NCBI RefSeq assembly: GCF_041261205.1
Contig: NZ_JBGCCH010000018.1
Location: 1 to 64,000, forward strand
Source: Catenulispora sp. MAP5-51
GTDB taxonomy: Bacteria > Actinomycetota > Actinomycetes > Streptomycetales > Catenulisporaceae
DNA length: 64,000 bases
Reading direction: 5' to 3'
Positions 1-8,249 of the stretch are shown piece by piece. The notes under the pieces were generated by a model that made no database searches, was not told the origin of the DNA, and was given only the letters and a program-made list of their open reading frames with translations. A program made the translations under genes and the position numbers. Position 1 is the first letter of the stretch. Each line of letters opens with the position of its first letter.

Positions 1-1070
1 ATGGCCGCCTGTTCGGTGGCCTCGAGGGCGTCATCCGGCCGGGCTGCGGCCTCCAGCCGTGCAGCCAGGGCCAGCAGGCAGGCGGCCAGATCCGGGATGT
101 ATCCGCCGGTCGGGTCCTCATCGGCTGCGACGCGCAGTGCCGCGATGGTTTCCTCGATGAGAATCAGGCTCTCTGGCGAGTGGTCGTCTGGATCTTGGCG
201 GTAGAGCAGGTCAACCAGGCACGCCGCCAGATCCGGGCCGAAGGTGCGAGGTTGCTGCTCGGCCAATCGGCGGTAAGCCGTGGTGGCCTGGTGGATCGTG
301 GCGAGTGACTTCTCGGGGTATCCATTGTCGTCGTAGCGGCCGGCCAGCACACGTAGCGAGGCGGCGAGGTCGGCCAGAAACATGTCCGGTTTGACTTCGG
401 CCAGTCGTAGGCGCAGGCTCACGGACTCTTCAGCGGCGCCCAGCGCTGCGGCATGCCGTTCTTCGCGGGCACGCCGGACGCCCAGGGCATGCAACGCTGC
501 AGCCAACTCCGCGTTGTAGAAATCGGGTTGGGTCGCAGCCAAACGCCGGTAGACAGTGACAGCCTCCTCGGTGGCAATCATCGCCTCACTTGAGCGGGCT
601 GCGGCTTCGAAGCGGTCGGCCAGCCTGCTCAGGGCTGTGGCCAGGTCGGCATAGTGCTTGTCGGGACGGGCTGCGGCCAAATGCCGGTAGATGGTGACAG
701 CCTCCTCGGTGGCGGTCACCGCATCATCCGAGTGTGCTGCGGCTTCGTAGCGGTCGGCCAGCCTGCTCAGAGCCGCGGCCAGGTCAGCGTGGTACTTGGG
801 TCGGTGAGCTGCGGCCAAACGCCGGTAGATGGCGACTGCCTCCTGGTTGGCGGCCAGTGACCTGGTGGGGCTCACATCGGTCTCGCACTGGATCGCGAAC
901 GCGATCAACGCGTCGGCCATCGCTTTCGCGGCGGCCTCCACGCCTGGCACTGTGCAGTCGGCTTCTCCGGCCCACTGCGAGGCTTGAACCCGATATTGCT
1001 GGATGACCTGTTCATGGATCTTGACGGTTGTCGAGGTCCAGCCGCGTCGTGACTGAGAGGACAGTGCCAT
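1..1070 (-). CDS. Tetratricopeptide-repeat protein, C-terminus beyond the window
   Basis: On the minus strand one frame is open from an ATG at 1070 to the left edge without a stop, giving about 356 residues. The translation consists of TPR-like helical pairs about 46 residues long, with recurring pieces such as EEAVTIYRHLAAARPD followed by LATALSRLADRFEAA, then AVTVYRRLAA and a matching LAAAL helix. Later repeats (TTAYRRLAEQQP, LAACLVDLLYRQDP) are more divergent. Proteins of this kind in actinomycetes are often the C-terminal halves of large NB-ARC or CHAT-type TPR proteins and mediate protein-protein contacts; no enzymatic domain is visible here. The frame stays open some way upstream of 1070 and no good ribosome-binding site precedes the ATG, so the true start may lie further upstream or the gene may be 5'-truncated. 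The TPR assignment is firm; the function is unknown. Confidence 0.75.
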   Translation of the reverse strand, partial: MALSSQSRRGWTSTTVKIHEQVIQQYRVQASQWAGEADCTVPGVEAAAKAMADALIAFAIQCETDVSPTRSLAANQEAVAIYRRLAAAHRPKYHADLAAALSRLADRYEAAAHSDDAVTATEEAVTIYRHLAAARPDKHYADLATALSRLADRFEAAARSSEAMIATEEAVTVYRRLAATQPDFYNAELAAALHALGVRRAREERHAAALGAAEESVSLRLRLAEVKPDMFLADLAASLRVLAGRYDDNGYPEKSLATIHQATTAYRRLAEQQPRTFGPDLAACLVDLLYRQDPDDHSPESLILIEETIAALRVAADEDPTGGYIPDLAACLLALAARLEAAARPDDALEATEQAA

Positions 1071-1996
1071 GGCGGTCAACGGCTTGAGGAGGCTCCAAGA
1101 CAGCAGTCGACGAGCACCGCCTACGTCTTGCGGCAGGCCGGTGCCGGCAGCGGAACGATGGACAGAACCCGGCGTCAGCGCTGTCGTTATCCCAGTGTGC
1201 TGTCGTTGTGCCCTCCTGTCGGCTTCCATGTCATCAATACAGGCGGGTTCGGGTTCCGGTAGGCCGGATCGCATCTGGTATCCCCATCCGTGATCCTGAG
1301 GCTGTTCGCAGTCCGCCGACGCAGAGGTGCCGTTCGCTGCACTGACGCCTGCCGGTACAGACAGTGTCATGGCCTGTAGGCCTTGACGGTCCGCTTCAGG
1401 GACGACCGACATTGCGAAGCTCTCCGTTCTCGTCAACCCGAGGTCACGAAGAGTAGTCGTTCGTCTACTCAATCCTGCAAGTGGATCATGGATTTCCGGT
1501 GGTATGCACATGGGCGTCCACCCAATGGAGCAGCAACCCGGCTCCATACTTGCCGCTGATCTGCTCACTCAAGCCGGGGCACCCATCCTCGGGGCTAAAG
1601 GCCTCACATCGTTTGGCGAGGAGATGCCGAGACGGGTCATGATTCAGCGCTGGCGTGAGACTGGCGTGACGCCCGTGTCGGCAGGCTTCACAGCGTCCTG
1701 GCTTCCGATGCTCGATCGTCGAGGCTTTGTCAGATATTTGAGCCGTCCGAGTGAATATTCACTAGCTACCCCTTGACTGCTTGATGAGATGCAGGGCAGC
1801 ACCTGTAGCGTCATCACCGAAAAACTCGCCCGTTCCTGGTCGGCAGAGGGCCGGACAAGATGCAGCATCTCCCGCGTCCTGGCGGACATGCACCCTTAGC
1901 ACGGGCACTGCGTGCGGTAGCTCTGTGAAGGCGCATCGAACTTTCGTAATCCGCTAGATGCCCGATCAGCGGCCGACCGTATGGGCAAAGGTACTC
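1071..1996. other. Long stretch with no convincing gene
   Basis: About 0.9 kb between the TPR gene and the next gene. The only open frames are short (at most about 90 codons, for example 1504-1776 on plus and 1644-1889 on minus), overlap each other and lack ribosome-binding sites and family motifs. The composition around 1440-1960 is less GC-rich than most of the window. It may be an upstream regulatory region for the divergent genes or decayed mobile DNA; nothing recognisable is seen. Confidence 0.45.
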
Positions 1997-2875
1997 ATGT
2001 TCAATTCGACGCGGCACGTAGTTGCTGGAATCCGGGCTGGCTACACAGAGGAGAGCATGCGGTCGGCGCTGGCTGGAGTCGCCCCCGACGGGAGTCTGGG
2101 GTTAGATGCATGCAGCCCCGGTCAAGCCGAACTTCGGGCGCTACTGGCGCTTCACTTGTTCAATGCGGGCGCCGCGAGTGCATTTCCAGCGCACAGCTTC
2201 GTCTTCGCCCTCTCCTGGTACAGGATCACCGTGTCCCCGAGGTACCACGATTTGGTCCTCATCACTGACGAGCCGGACAAGGTCATGAGCTACATAGTGC
2301 GGCAGACGCAAGATGTGCATTTTGGTGAGCTTGCCGGGCTTCGGGTGGAAAGCTTCGACAAGAGTGTCTCAGGCTTCCGACTGCGCCACCTCCCGACCGG
2401 AGCGAGTATCACTGTGACCGCCGATGAAAGCGGCCACCTCGGCCACACGGCGACATGCCCCGCCGACTACGGCTCGGGACGGCTCGCGAACTTGGACGTG
2501 CCTATAAGCACTGCCGAAAAAGACGTGCTGAACCGACTTATGGAGCCCACGACCCCGGATGTGCGCACGTTACTCGCCGCGCTCGTAGCGCGTTTCTCCG
2601 CCGTCGACGTCTGCGGGCAATGGGCGGTCGGCCTGTGGTATCGGGACCCGCTGCGCCGTCCGAACTCCCCAGAACGACCAGAGCACATGTCACGCCGCCT
2701 GTGGGGCGACGGCGAGGAGTGGGAGATGCGATGGAACTATCACCCACGCATCGAGGACATCAGCGGTGCCCTCACAGATCCCGTTGCTGGCCTTCGAGGC
2801 GCTCACGTTGTCCGACGAGGTGGCGATCACGTGATCAGTTATAGGGGTGCAAGGCTCACTGTGGGACGTCTGTAG
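1997..2875 (+). CDS. Hypothetical protein, about 292 aa
   Basis: I do not recognise this protein. The chosen ATG at 1997 (MFNSTRHVVAGI) is preceded by AAAGG five bases upstream; an in-frame ATG at 1958 has no such site. There is no signal peptide or membrane segment. The middle has beta-rich stretches (FVFALSWYRITVSP, HDLVLITDEPDKVMSYIV) and the C-terminal part contains charged, Trp-rich segments (WGDGEEWEMRWNYHP). Codon usage is less GC-biased than in the core genes to the right, and the gene lies beside an IS remnant and a long non-coding stretch, so it is probably an accessory, horizontally acquired gene. That the frame is coding is supported by its length and codon bias; its role is unknown. 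Confidence 0.6.
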   Translation: MFNSTRHVVAGIRAGYTEESMRSALAGVAPDGSLGLDACSPGQAELRALLALHLFNAGAASAFPAHSFVFALSWYRITVSPRYHDLVLITDEPDKVMSYIVRQTQDVHFGELAGLRVESFDKSVSGFRLRHLPTGASITVTADESGHLGHTATCPADYGSGRLANLDVPISTAEKDVLNRLMEPTTPDVRTLLAALVARFSAVDVCGQWAVGLWYRDPLRRPNSPERPEHMSRRLWGDGEEWEMRWNYHPRIEDISGALTDPVAGLRGAHVVRRGGDHVISYRGARLTVGRL

Positions 2876-2999
2876 AAACGCCGCCGACACGTGACGATCA
2901 GTGATAGCTGAGGATGTGACCTTCGGTATCAGGCCGAGCTGCAATACGATCAGCGCCGGTCGACTCAGGACACCTTCGGCCAGGAAGGCTCGCCGAGTG

Positions 3000-3242
3000 C
3001 TATGGCGATCGGTGAAGGTGTCGAGGCGGCGCTGCTGAGGATGAAGGGCTGACGTTCAACGGTGGTTCGAGGCCGAGCCCGGTTTCGGCGATGAAGCCGT
3101 CGCGCCGGTACTGCATGACGCGTAGTCGGGTCTTGACCAGCGCGGCCAGGGCGTCGGTGCTGTGTGGGACGAGGTTGACCAGTGATCGTTTCAGCGCCGA
3201 CCACACACCTTCCATCGGATTCGTGGCTTTGACTTCTTGCAC
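3000..3242 (-). pseudogene. IS630-family transposase remnant (C-terminus only)
   Basis: The minus-strand frame encodes NPMEGVWSALKRSLVNL, then ALAALVKTRLRVMQYRRDGFIAETGL. This matches the C-terminal end of IS630-type DDE transposases, in which a segment N-P-x-E-x-x-W around the last catalytic acid is followed by a Lys/Arg-rich helix and a closing DGF(I/L)A-TGL motif. The homologous part spans roughly 3050-3224. Upstream (above 3242) the frame no longer matches a transposase and the N-terminal helix-turn-helix and first two catalytic Asp residues are absent, so this is a dead fragment. No terminal inverted repeats were found around it. Confidence 0.7.
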
Positions 3243-3404
3243 TCAAGCGGATAGGCGGAAATTCCCGATCAGAACGGCTCGGATGAGCCCGCAGGAATGC
3301 ATGCTCATCCATTCGGGCCATTCGATGTGCCATTCGCTTACGGCGATGGTTATGCTGCCCGCCTCGGGAATATCTGACCGAGCCCTATAAGAAAGGCGCC
3401 AACC

Positions 3405-3470
3405 ATGATCCTCCAGAGCCTTGTGACCTTTGTTCAGGGAGTCCTGAACCTCCTGGCAGGACTCCTGTAG
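3405..3470 (+). CDS. Possible 21-residue hydrophobic peptide gene
   Basis: ATG at 3405, stop TAG at 3468-3470, preceded by GAAAGG (3391-3396), eight bases upstream of the ATG. The product starts MILQSLVTFVQGV and ends in a Leu/Ala/Gly tail. It is almost wholly hydrophobic with periodic polar residues (Gln4, Ser5, Gln11, Asn15), so it could form a short amphipathic or membrane-embedded helix, as in type I toxins or phenol-soluble-modulin-like peptides. An inverted repeat begins six bases after the stop, as expected for a compact transcription unit. The family is not recognised and chance cannot be excluded for a frame this short. Confidence 0.35.
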   Translation: MILQSLVTFVQGVLNLLAGLL

Positions 3471-3475
3471 ACCGC

Positions 3476-3509
3476 AGCAGCCTGCCGCTCCTCTCAGTGA
3501 GAGGCTGCT
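3476..3509 (+). terminator. Hairpin directly after the small peptide ORF
   Basis: AGCAGCCT (3476-3483) pairs with AGGCTGCT (3502-3509). An alternative inner hairpin is formed by CCTCTCA/TGAGAGG. There is no T tract, so it could be a terminator or a stabilising or regulatory hairpin. Confidence 0.4.
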
Positions 3510-3643
3510 CTACCGCGCGCCGTGATTGCCCGAGCGTTGAGCGTGATTGCTTAATCGAACATGACGTCTCGGATGCTCACGTTTGAGTGATACGCGAGTA
3601 GGCCCCAAGGGCCTCCGGTGCAGCTCCTAATCCAGACGTGAGA

Positions 3644-3670
3644 AGGCCCCGCAGACGTACCGCGGGGCCT
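3644..3670. terminator. Perfect GC-rich hairpin
   Basis: AGGCCCCGC (3644-3652) and GCGGGGCCT (3662-3670) form a perfect 9-bp stem with a 9-base loop. It may act as a terminator in either direction; there is no T tract. Confidence 0.5.
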
Positions 3671-3795
3671 CATCCATGCGCGAGCACCGCCCTGGCGCCG
3701 GCCGGAGACCCAGCGGCGGGCGGTGCTCAGCTCGATGATTCACTCGTCGTCACCGGCGCGCGGGCGTCCCGACCCGGCGCGCCGGCGGTGGTGGT

Positions 3796-3824
3796 GCCGG
3801 GACGGCGTTCCCCGCCGTCCCGGC
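3796..3824 (-). terminator. Strong hairpin downstream of the secreted-protein gene
   Basis: GCCGGGACGGCG (3796-3807) and CGCCGTCCCGGC (3813-3824) form a perfect 12-bp stem with a 5-base loop. It lies about 43 bp past the stop of the minus-strand gene 3867-4589 and is its likely terminator. Confidence 0.65.
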
Positions 3825-3866
3825 GCCAGAGCTCGGACTCCCAGAGCCCTGTCAGCCAAATGCGTG

Positions 3867-4589
3867 TCAGCCGTTCGACGTGCTCTTGGCGCCCTTCAGC
3901 ACGTCGCGCACGGTCTTGGCGTCCGTGATCGCCTTCTTGAGGTCGGCGCGGGCGTCCTTGGCGGCGCCGCTGACGCCCTTCACCGACGCGGTCAGGGCCT
4001 TGCCGTCCGGGCCGGGCTGCAGGCCCAGCAGGCTCGCGTCCTGGCCGGAGATCCGGGTGGTGGCGGCCTGGACCGCGCTGCTCATGTCGGCCAGCAGGTC
4101 CTTGTTCGCCTGGGTGTCGGCGGCCGGGTCCTTGGCCAGCCGGTCGGCCAGCTCGTCGTGCACCTTCACCAGACGCGCCGCGGCGGCGGTCTCGACGTCC
4201 ATCGCGTGCGTGAGGTGGACCTTCGGCGCCACCAGGATGTAGACGCGGTAGTCGTCGACCATCGCCTTGCCGTCCGCGCGGACGGCGGCCTCGGTGGTCT
4301 CGCCGGCCACCTTCGTCTTCAGCGCGGTCAGGCCGGAGACGTCGGAGGCCAGCAGCTGGGTGAGGGTGGCGCGGGCGGCGTCCGGCACGTCCTTGTAGGC
4401 GGCCAGCGCCGTCTGCATCTTGCCCAGGTCGGTCAGCCGGCCGGTGATGCCGTCGGTGACCGCGGCCTTGGCCTTGGCCAGGCCGGCGGCGTTGTCGGAG
4501 GTGGTGGCGGCCTGCGCCGGCAGGGCGACGGCGCCGACGGCGATGATGGCGCCGACGGCGGCGGCGCTCAGACGGGTACGCATGGACAT
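3867..4589 (-). CDS. Secreted protein of unknown function, helical
   Basis: 240 residues. The ATG at 4589 is preceded by AAGGAGGG at a six-base spacing, which decides it over the second ATG at 4583. The N-terminus (MSMRTRLSAAAVGAII...) is a Sec signal peptide with likely cleavage after ALPAQA near residue 28. The mature part is Ala/Lys/Asp-rich and predicted largely helical, with a conserved-looking centre (DDYRVYILVAPKVHLTHAMDV) seen in secreted actinomycete proteins of unknown role. It ends with coiled-coil-like repeats. It lies 56 bp downstream of a small lipoprotein gene on the same strand, so the two probably work together at the cell surface. The function is unknown. Confidence 0.8.
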   Translation of the reverse strand: MSMRTRLSAAAVGAIIAVGAVALPAQAATTSDNAAGLAKAKAAVTDGITGRLTDLGKMQTALAAYKDVPDAARATLTQLLASDVSGLTALKTKVAGETTEAAVRADGKAMVDDYRVYILVAPKVHLTHAMDVETAAAARLVKVHDELADRLAKDPAADTQANKDLLADMSSAVQAATTRISGQDASLLGLQPGPDGKALTASVKGVSGAAKDARADLKKAITDAKTVRDVLKGAKSTSNG

Positions 4590-4645
4590 GGTGGTCCCTC
4601 CTTGGAGGATTCGAGGACGAAGGAAGATGTGGGGGCCCGGCGGGC

Positions 4646-4954
4646 TCAGCCGTTGTCGCCGGCCGTCTGGGTCGGCTCGGCCGAGCTCAGCGCGCCGTCG
4701 ATGTCCGACAGCTGCTGGTCCAGCGAGTTCAGGTCGCCGTCCGGGTCGTCCGCCACGCCGTGGGAGTCGGTGCTGCCGACGGTGCCGGCGCTGCTGGCGC
4801 CCGCGGCCGCGCCGCCGGGCGCGGTCGAGGTGGCGGTCACGCCCGCGCCGGCCGGGGCGGATCCGCCCGTGCCGGCCGATCCCTTGCCCGAGCACGCGGC
4901 CAGGGCGCCCACACAGGCCAGAACGGCCAGGGCCGATGCGATTCTCGACTTCAT
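4646..4954 (-). CDS. Small putative lipoprotein
   Basis: 102 residues starting at ATG 4954 (MKSRIASALAVLACVG). A lipobox LAAC follows a short hydrophobic stretch, so Cys at about residue 20 should be lipidated and anchor the protein outside the membrane. The rest is low-complexity Gly/Ala/Ser/Thr, then an acidic tail (DDPDGDLNSLDQQLSDIDGA). An upstream in-frame ATG at 5005 would place 17 charged residues before the signal sequence and is rejected. It precedes the secreted helical protein and probably shares a transcript with it. The function is unknown. Confidence 0.7.
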   Translation of the reverse strand: MKSRIASALAVLACVGALAACSGKGSAGTGGSAPAGAGVTATSTAPGGAAAGASSAGTVGSTDSHGVADDPDGDLNSLDQQLSDIDGALSSAEPTQTAGDNG

Positions 4955-5006
4955 GCCTCGATGGTCGCCCCCGCGCGGTAAGCCCTCGATCAATAAGGGA
5001 TGCATA

Positions 5007-5035
5007 AACGCCCCGGGGAGATCCCCCGGGGCGTT
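5007..5035 (-). terminator. Terminator hairpin of the phospholipase gene
   Basis: AACGCCCCGGGG (5007-5018) and CCCCGGGGCGTT (5024-5035) form a perfect 12-bp stem with a 5-base loop. It lies 19 bp past the stop of the phospholipase C gene. Confidence 0.75.
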
Positions 5036-5053
5036 CGGTGCGGCTCGGTGCGG

Positions 5054-7114
5054 TCAGCCGGTGATGATCGCCGGGTCGCTGACGCTCGGCCGGCCGTTCT
5101 CGACGTGGCCGGCGAACCGCCGCACGAACGCGGCGTCGTGGTCGCAGGTGACGACGGCGTCGTACCAGCCGTCGGCACCAGAGGCGTTCACGACGTGCGT
5201 CACGTAGGCGCCGGGGCGCACGCGGTGCGTGGCCGGGCGGTCGCAGCCGTAGGAGTCGGTGATGGTCACGGTGACGTCGGCGGGGCCGGAGTTCGTCAGC
5301 CGCAGCCTCAGGTTCTGGCTGTTCCCGACGTGCTCCGCCAGGACGTCCAGCCCGGCCTTGGCCGCGTCGCCCTTGAACTCGCGCAGGAAGCCGTTGGCAC
5401 CGCGCACGTCGTAGTCGTAGACGCCGGCGAGCTTCCAGGAGCCGTCGATGCCCTGGCCGGCGCCGACGGTGTAGCTCCACGGGCCGGTCTTGTCCACGGT
5501 CGAGCTCACGACGAAGTTCGCGCCCGCGCCGCCGTGGCTGGCGAAGGCGATCCGCAGCGCCCCGCCCGCGATCCGGCCGTCCGCCGCCAGGTCGTACGGC
5601 ACCGCGCGGGCGGGGCGCCGGCCGGCCTCCTGCTTGGGCATCGACGCGGTCGCCGGCAGGGTCACGGGGTAGCTGTTGTGCCGCGCGTGGTCCGGCGGCA
5701 CGTAGGAGGCGGTGCTCGGCAGCGGCGGGACCTGGGTCTGGCGCAGGCCGAAGTCGAAGGCACTGGTCAGGTCGCCGCAGACGGCCCGGCGCCAGGGCGA
5801 GATGTTGGGCTCGTGGACGCCGAACCGCTTCTCCAGGAAGCGGATCACCGAGGTGTGGTCGAAGGTCTCGGAGTCCACCCAGCCGCCCTTGCTCCAGGGC
5901 GAGACCACGAACATCGGCACGCGCAGGCCCAGACCGTAGGAGCCCTCGTCGAAGCCGCGGCCGGCGGAGTAGTACTCGGTCGAGGCGTCCACCGTGGAGG
6001 CGCCGCCGACCGGGCCGCCGGGCGCGAACGGCGGGACCACGTGGTCGAAGAAGCCGTCGTTCTCGTCGTAGGTGATGAACAGCGCGGTCTTGCTCCACAG
6101 CTCCTCGTCCGAGGACAGGATGTCCAGGACCTGCGAGACGTACCAGGCGCCGTAGTTCACCGGCCAGTTCGGGTGCTCGCTGAACGCCTCCGGCGCGGTG
6201 ATCCAGGAGACCTGCGGCAGCGTGCCGTTCTTCACGTCCTGGGCCAGCACGTCGAAGTAGCTCTGCCCGGCTGCGGCGTTGGTGCCGGTGCGCGCGTTGT
6301 CGTACAGCGGGTCGCCGGGCTCGGCCTTCTGGTACTGGTGGAAGTACAGCACCGAGGTGTCGCCGTAGTTGCCGATGTAGGCGTCGTCGGTCCAGCCCCA
6401 GGAACCGTTGGCGTCCAGGCCGGTACCGGTGTCCTGGTAGATCTTCCAGGAGACGCCGGCGGCCTGCAGGCGCTCGGGGTAGGTGGTCCAGTCGTAGCCG
6501 GCCTCGGCGTTGTCCAGGACCGGGCCGCCGCCCTTGCCGTCGTTGCCCGTGAAGCCGGTCCACAGGTAGTAGCGGTTGGGGTCGGTCGAGGTCATCAGCG
6601 AGCAGTGGTAGGCGTCGCAGACCGTGAAGGCGTCGGCCAGCCCGAAGTGGAACGGGATGTCCTCGCGCTCGAAGTGCGCCATCGTGCCCGGGCCCTTGGC
6701 CGGGATCCACTGGTCGTGGTTCCCGTGGTTCCAGGCCTGGTGGCCGCCGTTCCAGCTGTGGTCCAGGCCGTCCAGGAACTTCAGGCCCAGGTCCGGCACG
6801 CCGGCCGGCCGCCAGGGCAGGAACTCGGTGCCCGAGGCGTCGGCCTGGTGCCAGACCGCCTTGCCGTTCGGCAGCCGCGCCGGACGCGGGTCGCCGAAGC
6901 CGCGCACACCGCGCAGCGTGCCGAAGTAGTGGTCGAAGCTGCGGTTCTCCTGCATCAGGATCACCACGTGCTCGATGTCGTTGATGGTGCCGGTCCGGCG
7001 GGCGGGCTGCACGGCGGCGGCGCGGGCGATGCTCGCGGTGAGCATCGGCATCGAGGTCGCGGCGGCGGCGCCGCCGGTGATCTGAAGGAACCGGCGACGA
7101 TTCACTGCGGTCAT
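5054..7114 (-). CDS. plcC: Tat-secreted phosphocholine-type phospholipase C
   Basis: 686 residues, the usual size for non-haemolytic phospholipase C of the acid-phosphatase/arylsulfatase-like superfamily. It hydrolyses phosphatidylcholine and related phosphoesters outside the cell. The N-terminus NRRRFLQITGG is a twin-arginine signal, ending in an AxA-like site (SIARAAA) near residue 30. Family motifs visible are QENRSFDHYFGTLRGVRGF (metal-binding Glu/Asn), SLMTSTDPNR, FITYDENDGFFDHV, and FDHTSVIRFLEKRFG, followed by two C-terminal beta-sandwich domains (from about residue 500) typical of this family. The ATG at 7114 is preceded by AAGGAG about ten bases upstream; the upstream ATG at 7153 would spoil the Tat signal. 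It is read toward the lipoprotein and secreted-protein genes but separated from them by a terminator. The exact substrate is inferred from family. Confidence 0.92.
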   Translation of the reverse strand: MTAVNRRRFLQITGGAAAATSMPMLTASIARAAAVQPARRTGTINDIEHVVILMQENRSFDHYFGTLRGVRGFGDPRPARLPNGKAVWHQADASGTEFLPWRPAGVPDLGLKFLDGLDHSWNGGHQAWNHGNHDQWIPAKGPGTMAHFEREDIPFHFGLADAFTVCDAYHCSLMTSTDPNRYYLWTGFTGNDGKGGGPVLDNAEAGYDWTTYPERLQAAGVSWKIYQDTGTGLDANGSWGWTDDAYIGNYGDTSVLYFHQYQKAEPGDPLYDNARTGTNAAAGQSYFDVLAQDVKNGTLPQVSWITAPEAFSEHPNWPVNYGAWYVSQVLDILSSDEELWSKTALFITYDENDGFFDHVVPPFAPGGPVGGASTVDASTEYYSAGRGFDEGSYGLGLRVPMFVVSPWSKGGWVDSETFDHTSVIRFLEKRFGVHEPNISPWRRAVCGDLTSAFDFGLRQTQVPPLPSTASYVPPDHARHNSYPVTLPATASMPKQEAGRRPARAVPYDLAADGRIAGGALRIAFASHGGAGANFVVSSTVDKTGPWSYTVGAGQGIDGSWKLAGVYDYDVRGANGFLREFKGDAAKAGLDVLAEHVGNSQNLRLRLTNSGPADVTVTITDSYGCDRPATHRVRPGAYVTHVVNASGADGWYDAVVTCDHDAAFVRRFAGHVENGRPSVSDPAIITG

Positions 7115-7163
7115 GGGGCGGAAGCTCCTTGGGAGACAAGGGTGGGCTCCCAAAGTGTTCGCA

Positions 7164-7184
7164 GGTTAGGAAGAACTCTTAACC
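7164..7184. promoter_or_regulatory. Imperfect inverted repeat upstream of phospholipase gene
   Basis: GGTTA (7164-7168) and TAACC (7180-7184) flank a partly paired centre, 50 bp upstream of the phospholipase start. It may be an operator or promoter element. Phosphate control would suit a phospholipase, but the site does not match the direct-repeat PHO box well. Confidence 0.25.
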
Positions 7185-7212
7185 ACCATGAAGCGAAGAC
7201 CCGTGGAAAGAC

Positions 7213-8172
7213 CTAAGAACCCGCAGGATGGTCGTCCCGCAGCCAGGACACGACCCCGACCACGTGTCCGACCACGTTCTTGGTCGGCACGAAGCCCGCG
7301 TCGCCGCCCTTCTTCAGGTAGTTCCACGACGAGTCGCCGGAGTGCTCCCGGTTGTCGCCGAGCACCCACAGGTCGCCCTGCGGCACCGTCACCTTGTAGA
7401 CGCCGTTGTAGCAGGGCATCCCCTGCTTGCCGTTCATGATGTACGGCTCGTCGAGCGCGACGCCGTTGCGGTACACCGGCCCGTCCTGCGTCTTGCACTC
7501 GATGGTGTCGCCGCCGACGCCGATGATCCGCTTGATGAGCAGGTCGTCGTGCTGGTCCGGCAGGATGCCCACGTCAGCCAGCAGGTCCGGCAGGTTGATC
7601 GGACCGCCGGTGCTGCCGGCCGAGCTCATCAGCCAGTTGTGCGGGTCGTGGAAGACGATGACCTGGCCCCGCGCCGGAGCGCCGCCGACCCACGTGGACA
7701 CCTTGTCGACGAAGACCCGGTCGCCCTTGTACGTCGTCGGCTCCATCGACGGCGAGGGGATGTAGTACATCTGCACCAGGAAGGTCTTGATCAGCGAGGT
7801 CAGCGTGAGCGAGATGACCACGTAGCCCAGGATCTCCAGCCAGGCCGGGATCCGGCGGCGCTTGGCCTGCTGAGTGCGGGCCGCACGGCGGCCGCCACCG
7901 CGGCTGGGACGCGGCTCCGGCTCGGACTCGAGCCCGGCGGCGCCGGCCTGGTGATCGGCATCGGGACCGGGGGCCGCGACCGGGTCGTAGCCGTTCTGCG
8001 CGGCGTAGTTGTAGTCGCTGTGCTCGGCGCTGTAGCTGTGCTCGGCGCCGTAACCGTTCTCGGCGCCGTAGCTGTGCTCGGTACCGTAGCCGTTCCCTGT
8101 GCTGTAGCCGTCGCCGAAGGGCGGGTCCGCGGGCTGGGAGCCCACGGCCGCGTCGGGATCAGTAGCGGCCAC
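7213..8172 (-). CDS. lepB: Signal peptidase I
   Basis: 319 residues from a GTG at 8172. This membrane serine protease (S26) removes signal peptides from secreted proteins. Residues 1-107 form a cytoplasmic low-complexity region rich in Tyr, Gly, Glu and His, built from repeats such as NGYGAEHSY, then a basic stretch (AKRRR). One membrane helix covers about 111-133. The catalytic Ser142 lies in PSMEPT and the general-base Lys214 in KRIIGVGGD; the later box LGDNREHSGDSSW is also present. The catalytic part is standard while the Tyr-rich tail is unusually long. The gene is divergent from ppc, with a palindromic element between them. Confidence in the family is very high. Confidence 0.95.
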   Translation of the reverse strand: MAATDPDAAVGSQPADPPFGDGYSTGNGYGTEHSYGAENGYGAEHSYSAEHSDYNYAAQNGYDPVAAPGPDADHQAGAAGLESEPEPRPSRGGGRRAARTQQAKRRRIPAWLEILGYVVISLTLTSLIKTFLVQMYYIPSPSMEPTTYKGDRVFVDKVSTWVGGAPARGQVIVFHDPHNWLMSSAGSTGGPINLPDLLADVGILPDQHDDLLIKRIIGVGGDTIECKTQDGPVYRNGVALDEPYIMNGKQGMPCYNGVYKVTVPQGDLWVLGDNREHSGDSSWNYLKKGGDAGFVPTKNVVGHVVGVVSWLRDDHPAGS

Positions 8173-8249
8173 GTGCGCCCCCGTTTCAAGTCCTGGGTTA
8201 TCGGTTCACCTTATGGCCGATCGGCGGGCCAAGGAAGAGCGGTTGGTTA

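Larger units (their letters stand above)
3510..3866. other. Intergenic region with two hairpins
   Basis: No gene is visible between the peptide ORF and the secreted-protein gene. The region contains the hairpins at 3644-3670 and 3796-3824 and a repeated GTGATTGC element near 3521-3551. Confidence 0.5.

Noticed and set aside
1504..1776. 90-codon frame in the non-coding stretch
   Set aside because: No ribosome-binding site, no family resemblance, and an overlapping minus-strand frame is equally plausible.
3867..7139. 1090-codon minus-strand frame through the secreted protein, lipoprotein and phospholipase region
   Set aside because: Only its last 240 codons (from 4589) match a real gene start with a ribosome-binding site; the rest is an out-of-frame shadow of the phospholipase.
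7164..7184. PHO box for phosphate control of the phospholipase
   Set aside because: The element is an inverted repeat, not the 11-bp direct repeats of a PHO box; kept only as a weak regulatory site.
5000..7216. 738-codon plus-strand frame opposite the phospholipase gene
   Set aside because: Same antisense artefact of GC-rich coding DNA; the minus-strand phospholipase has a signal peptide and catalytic motifs.
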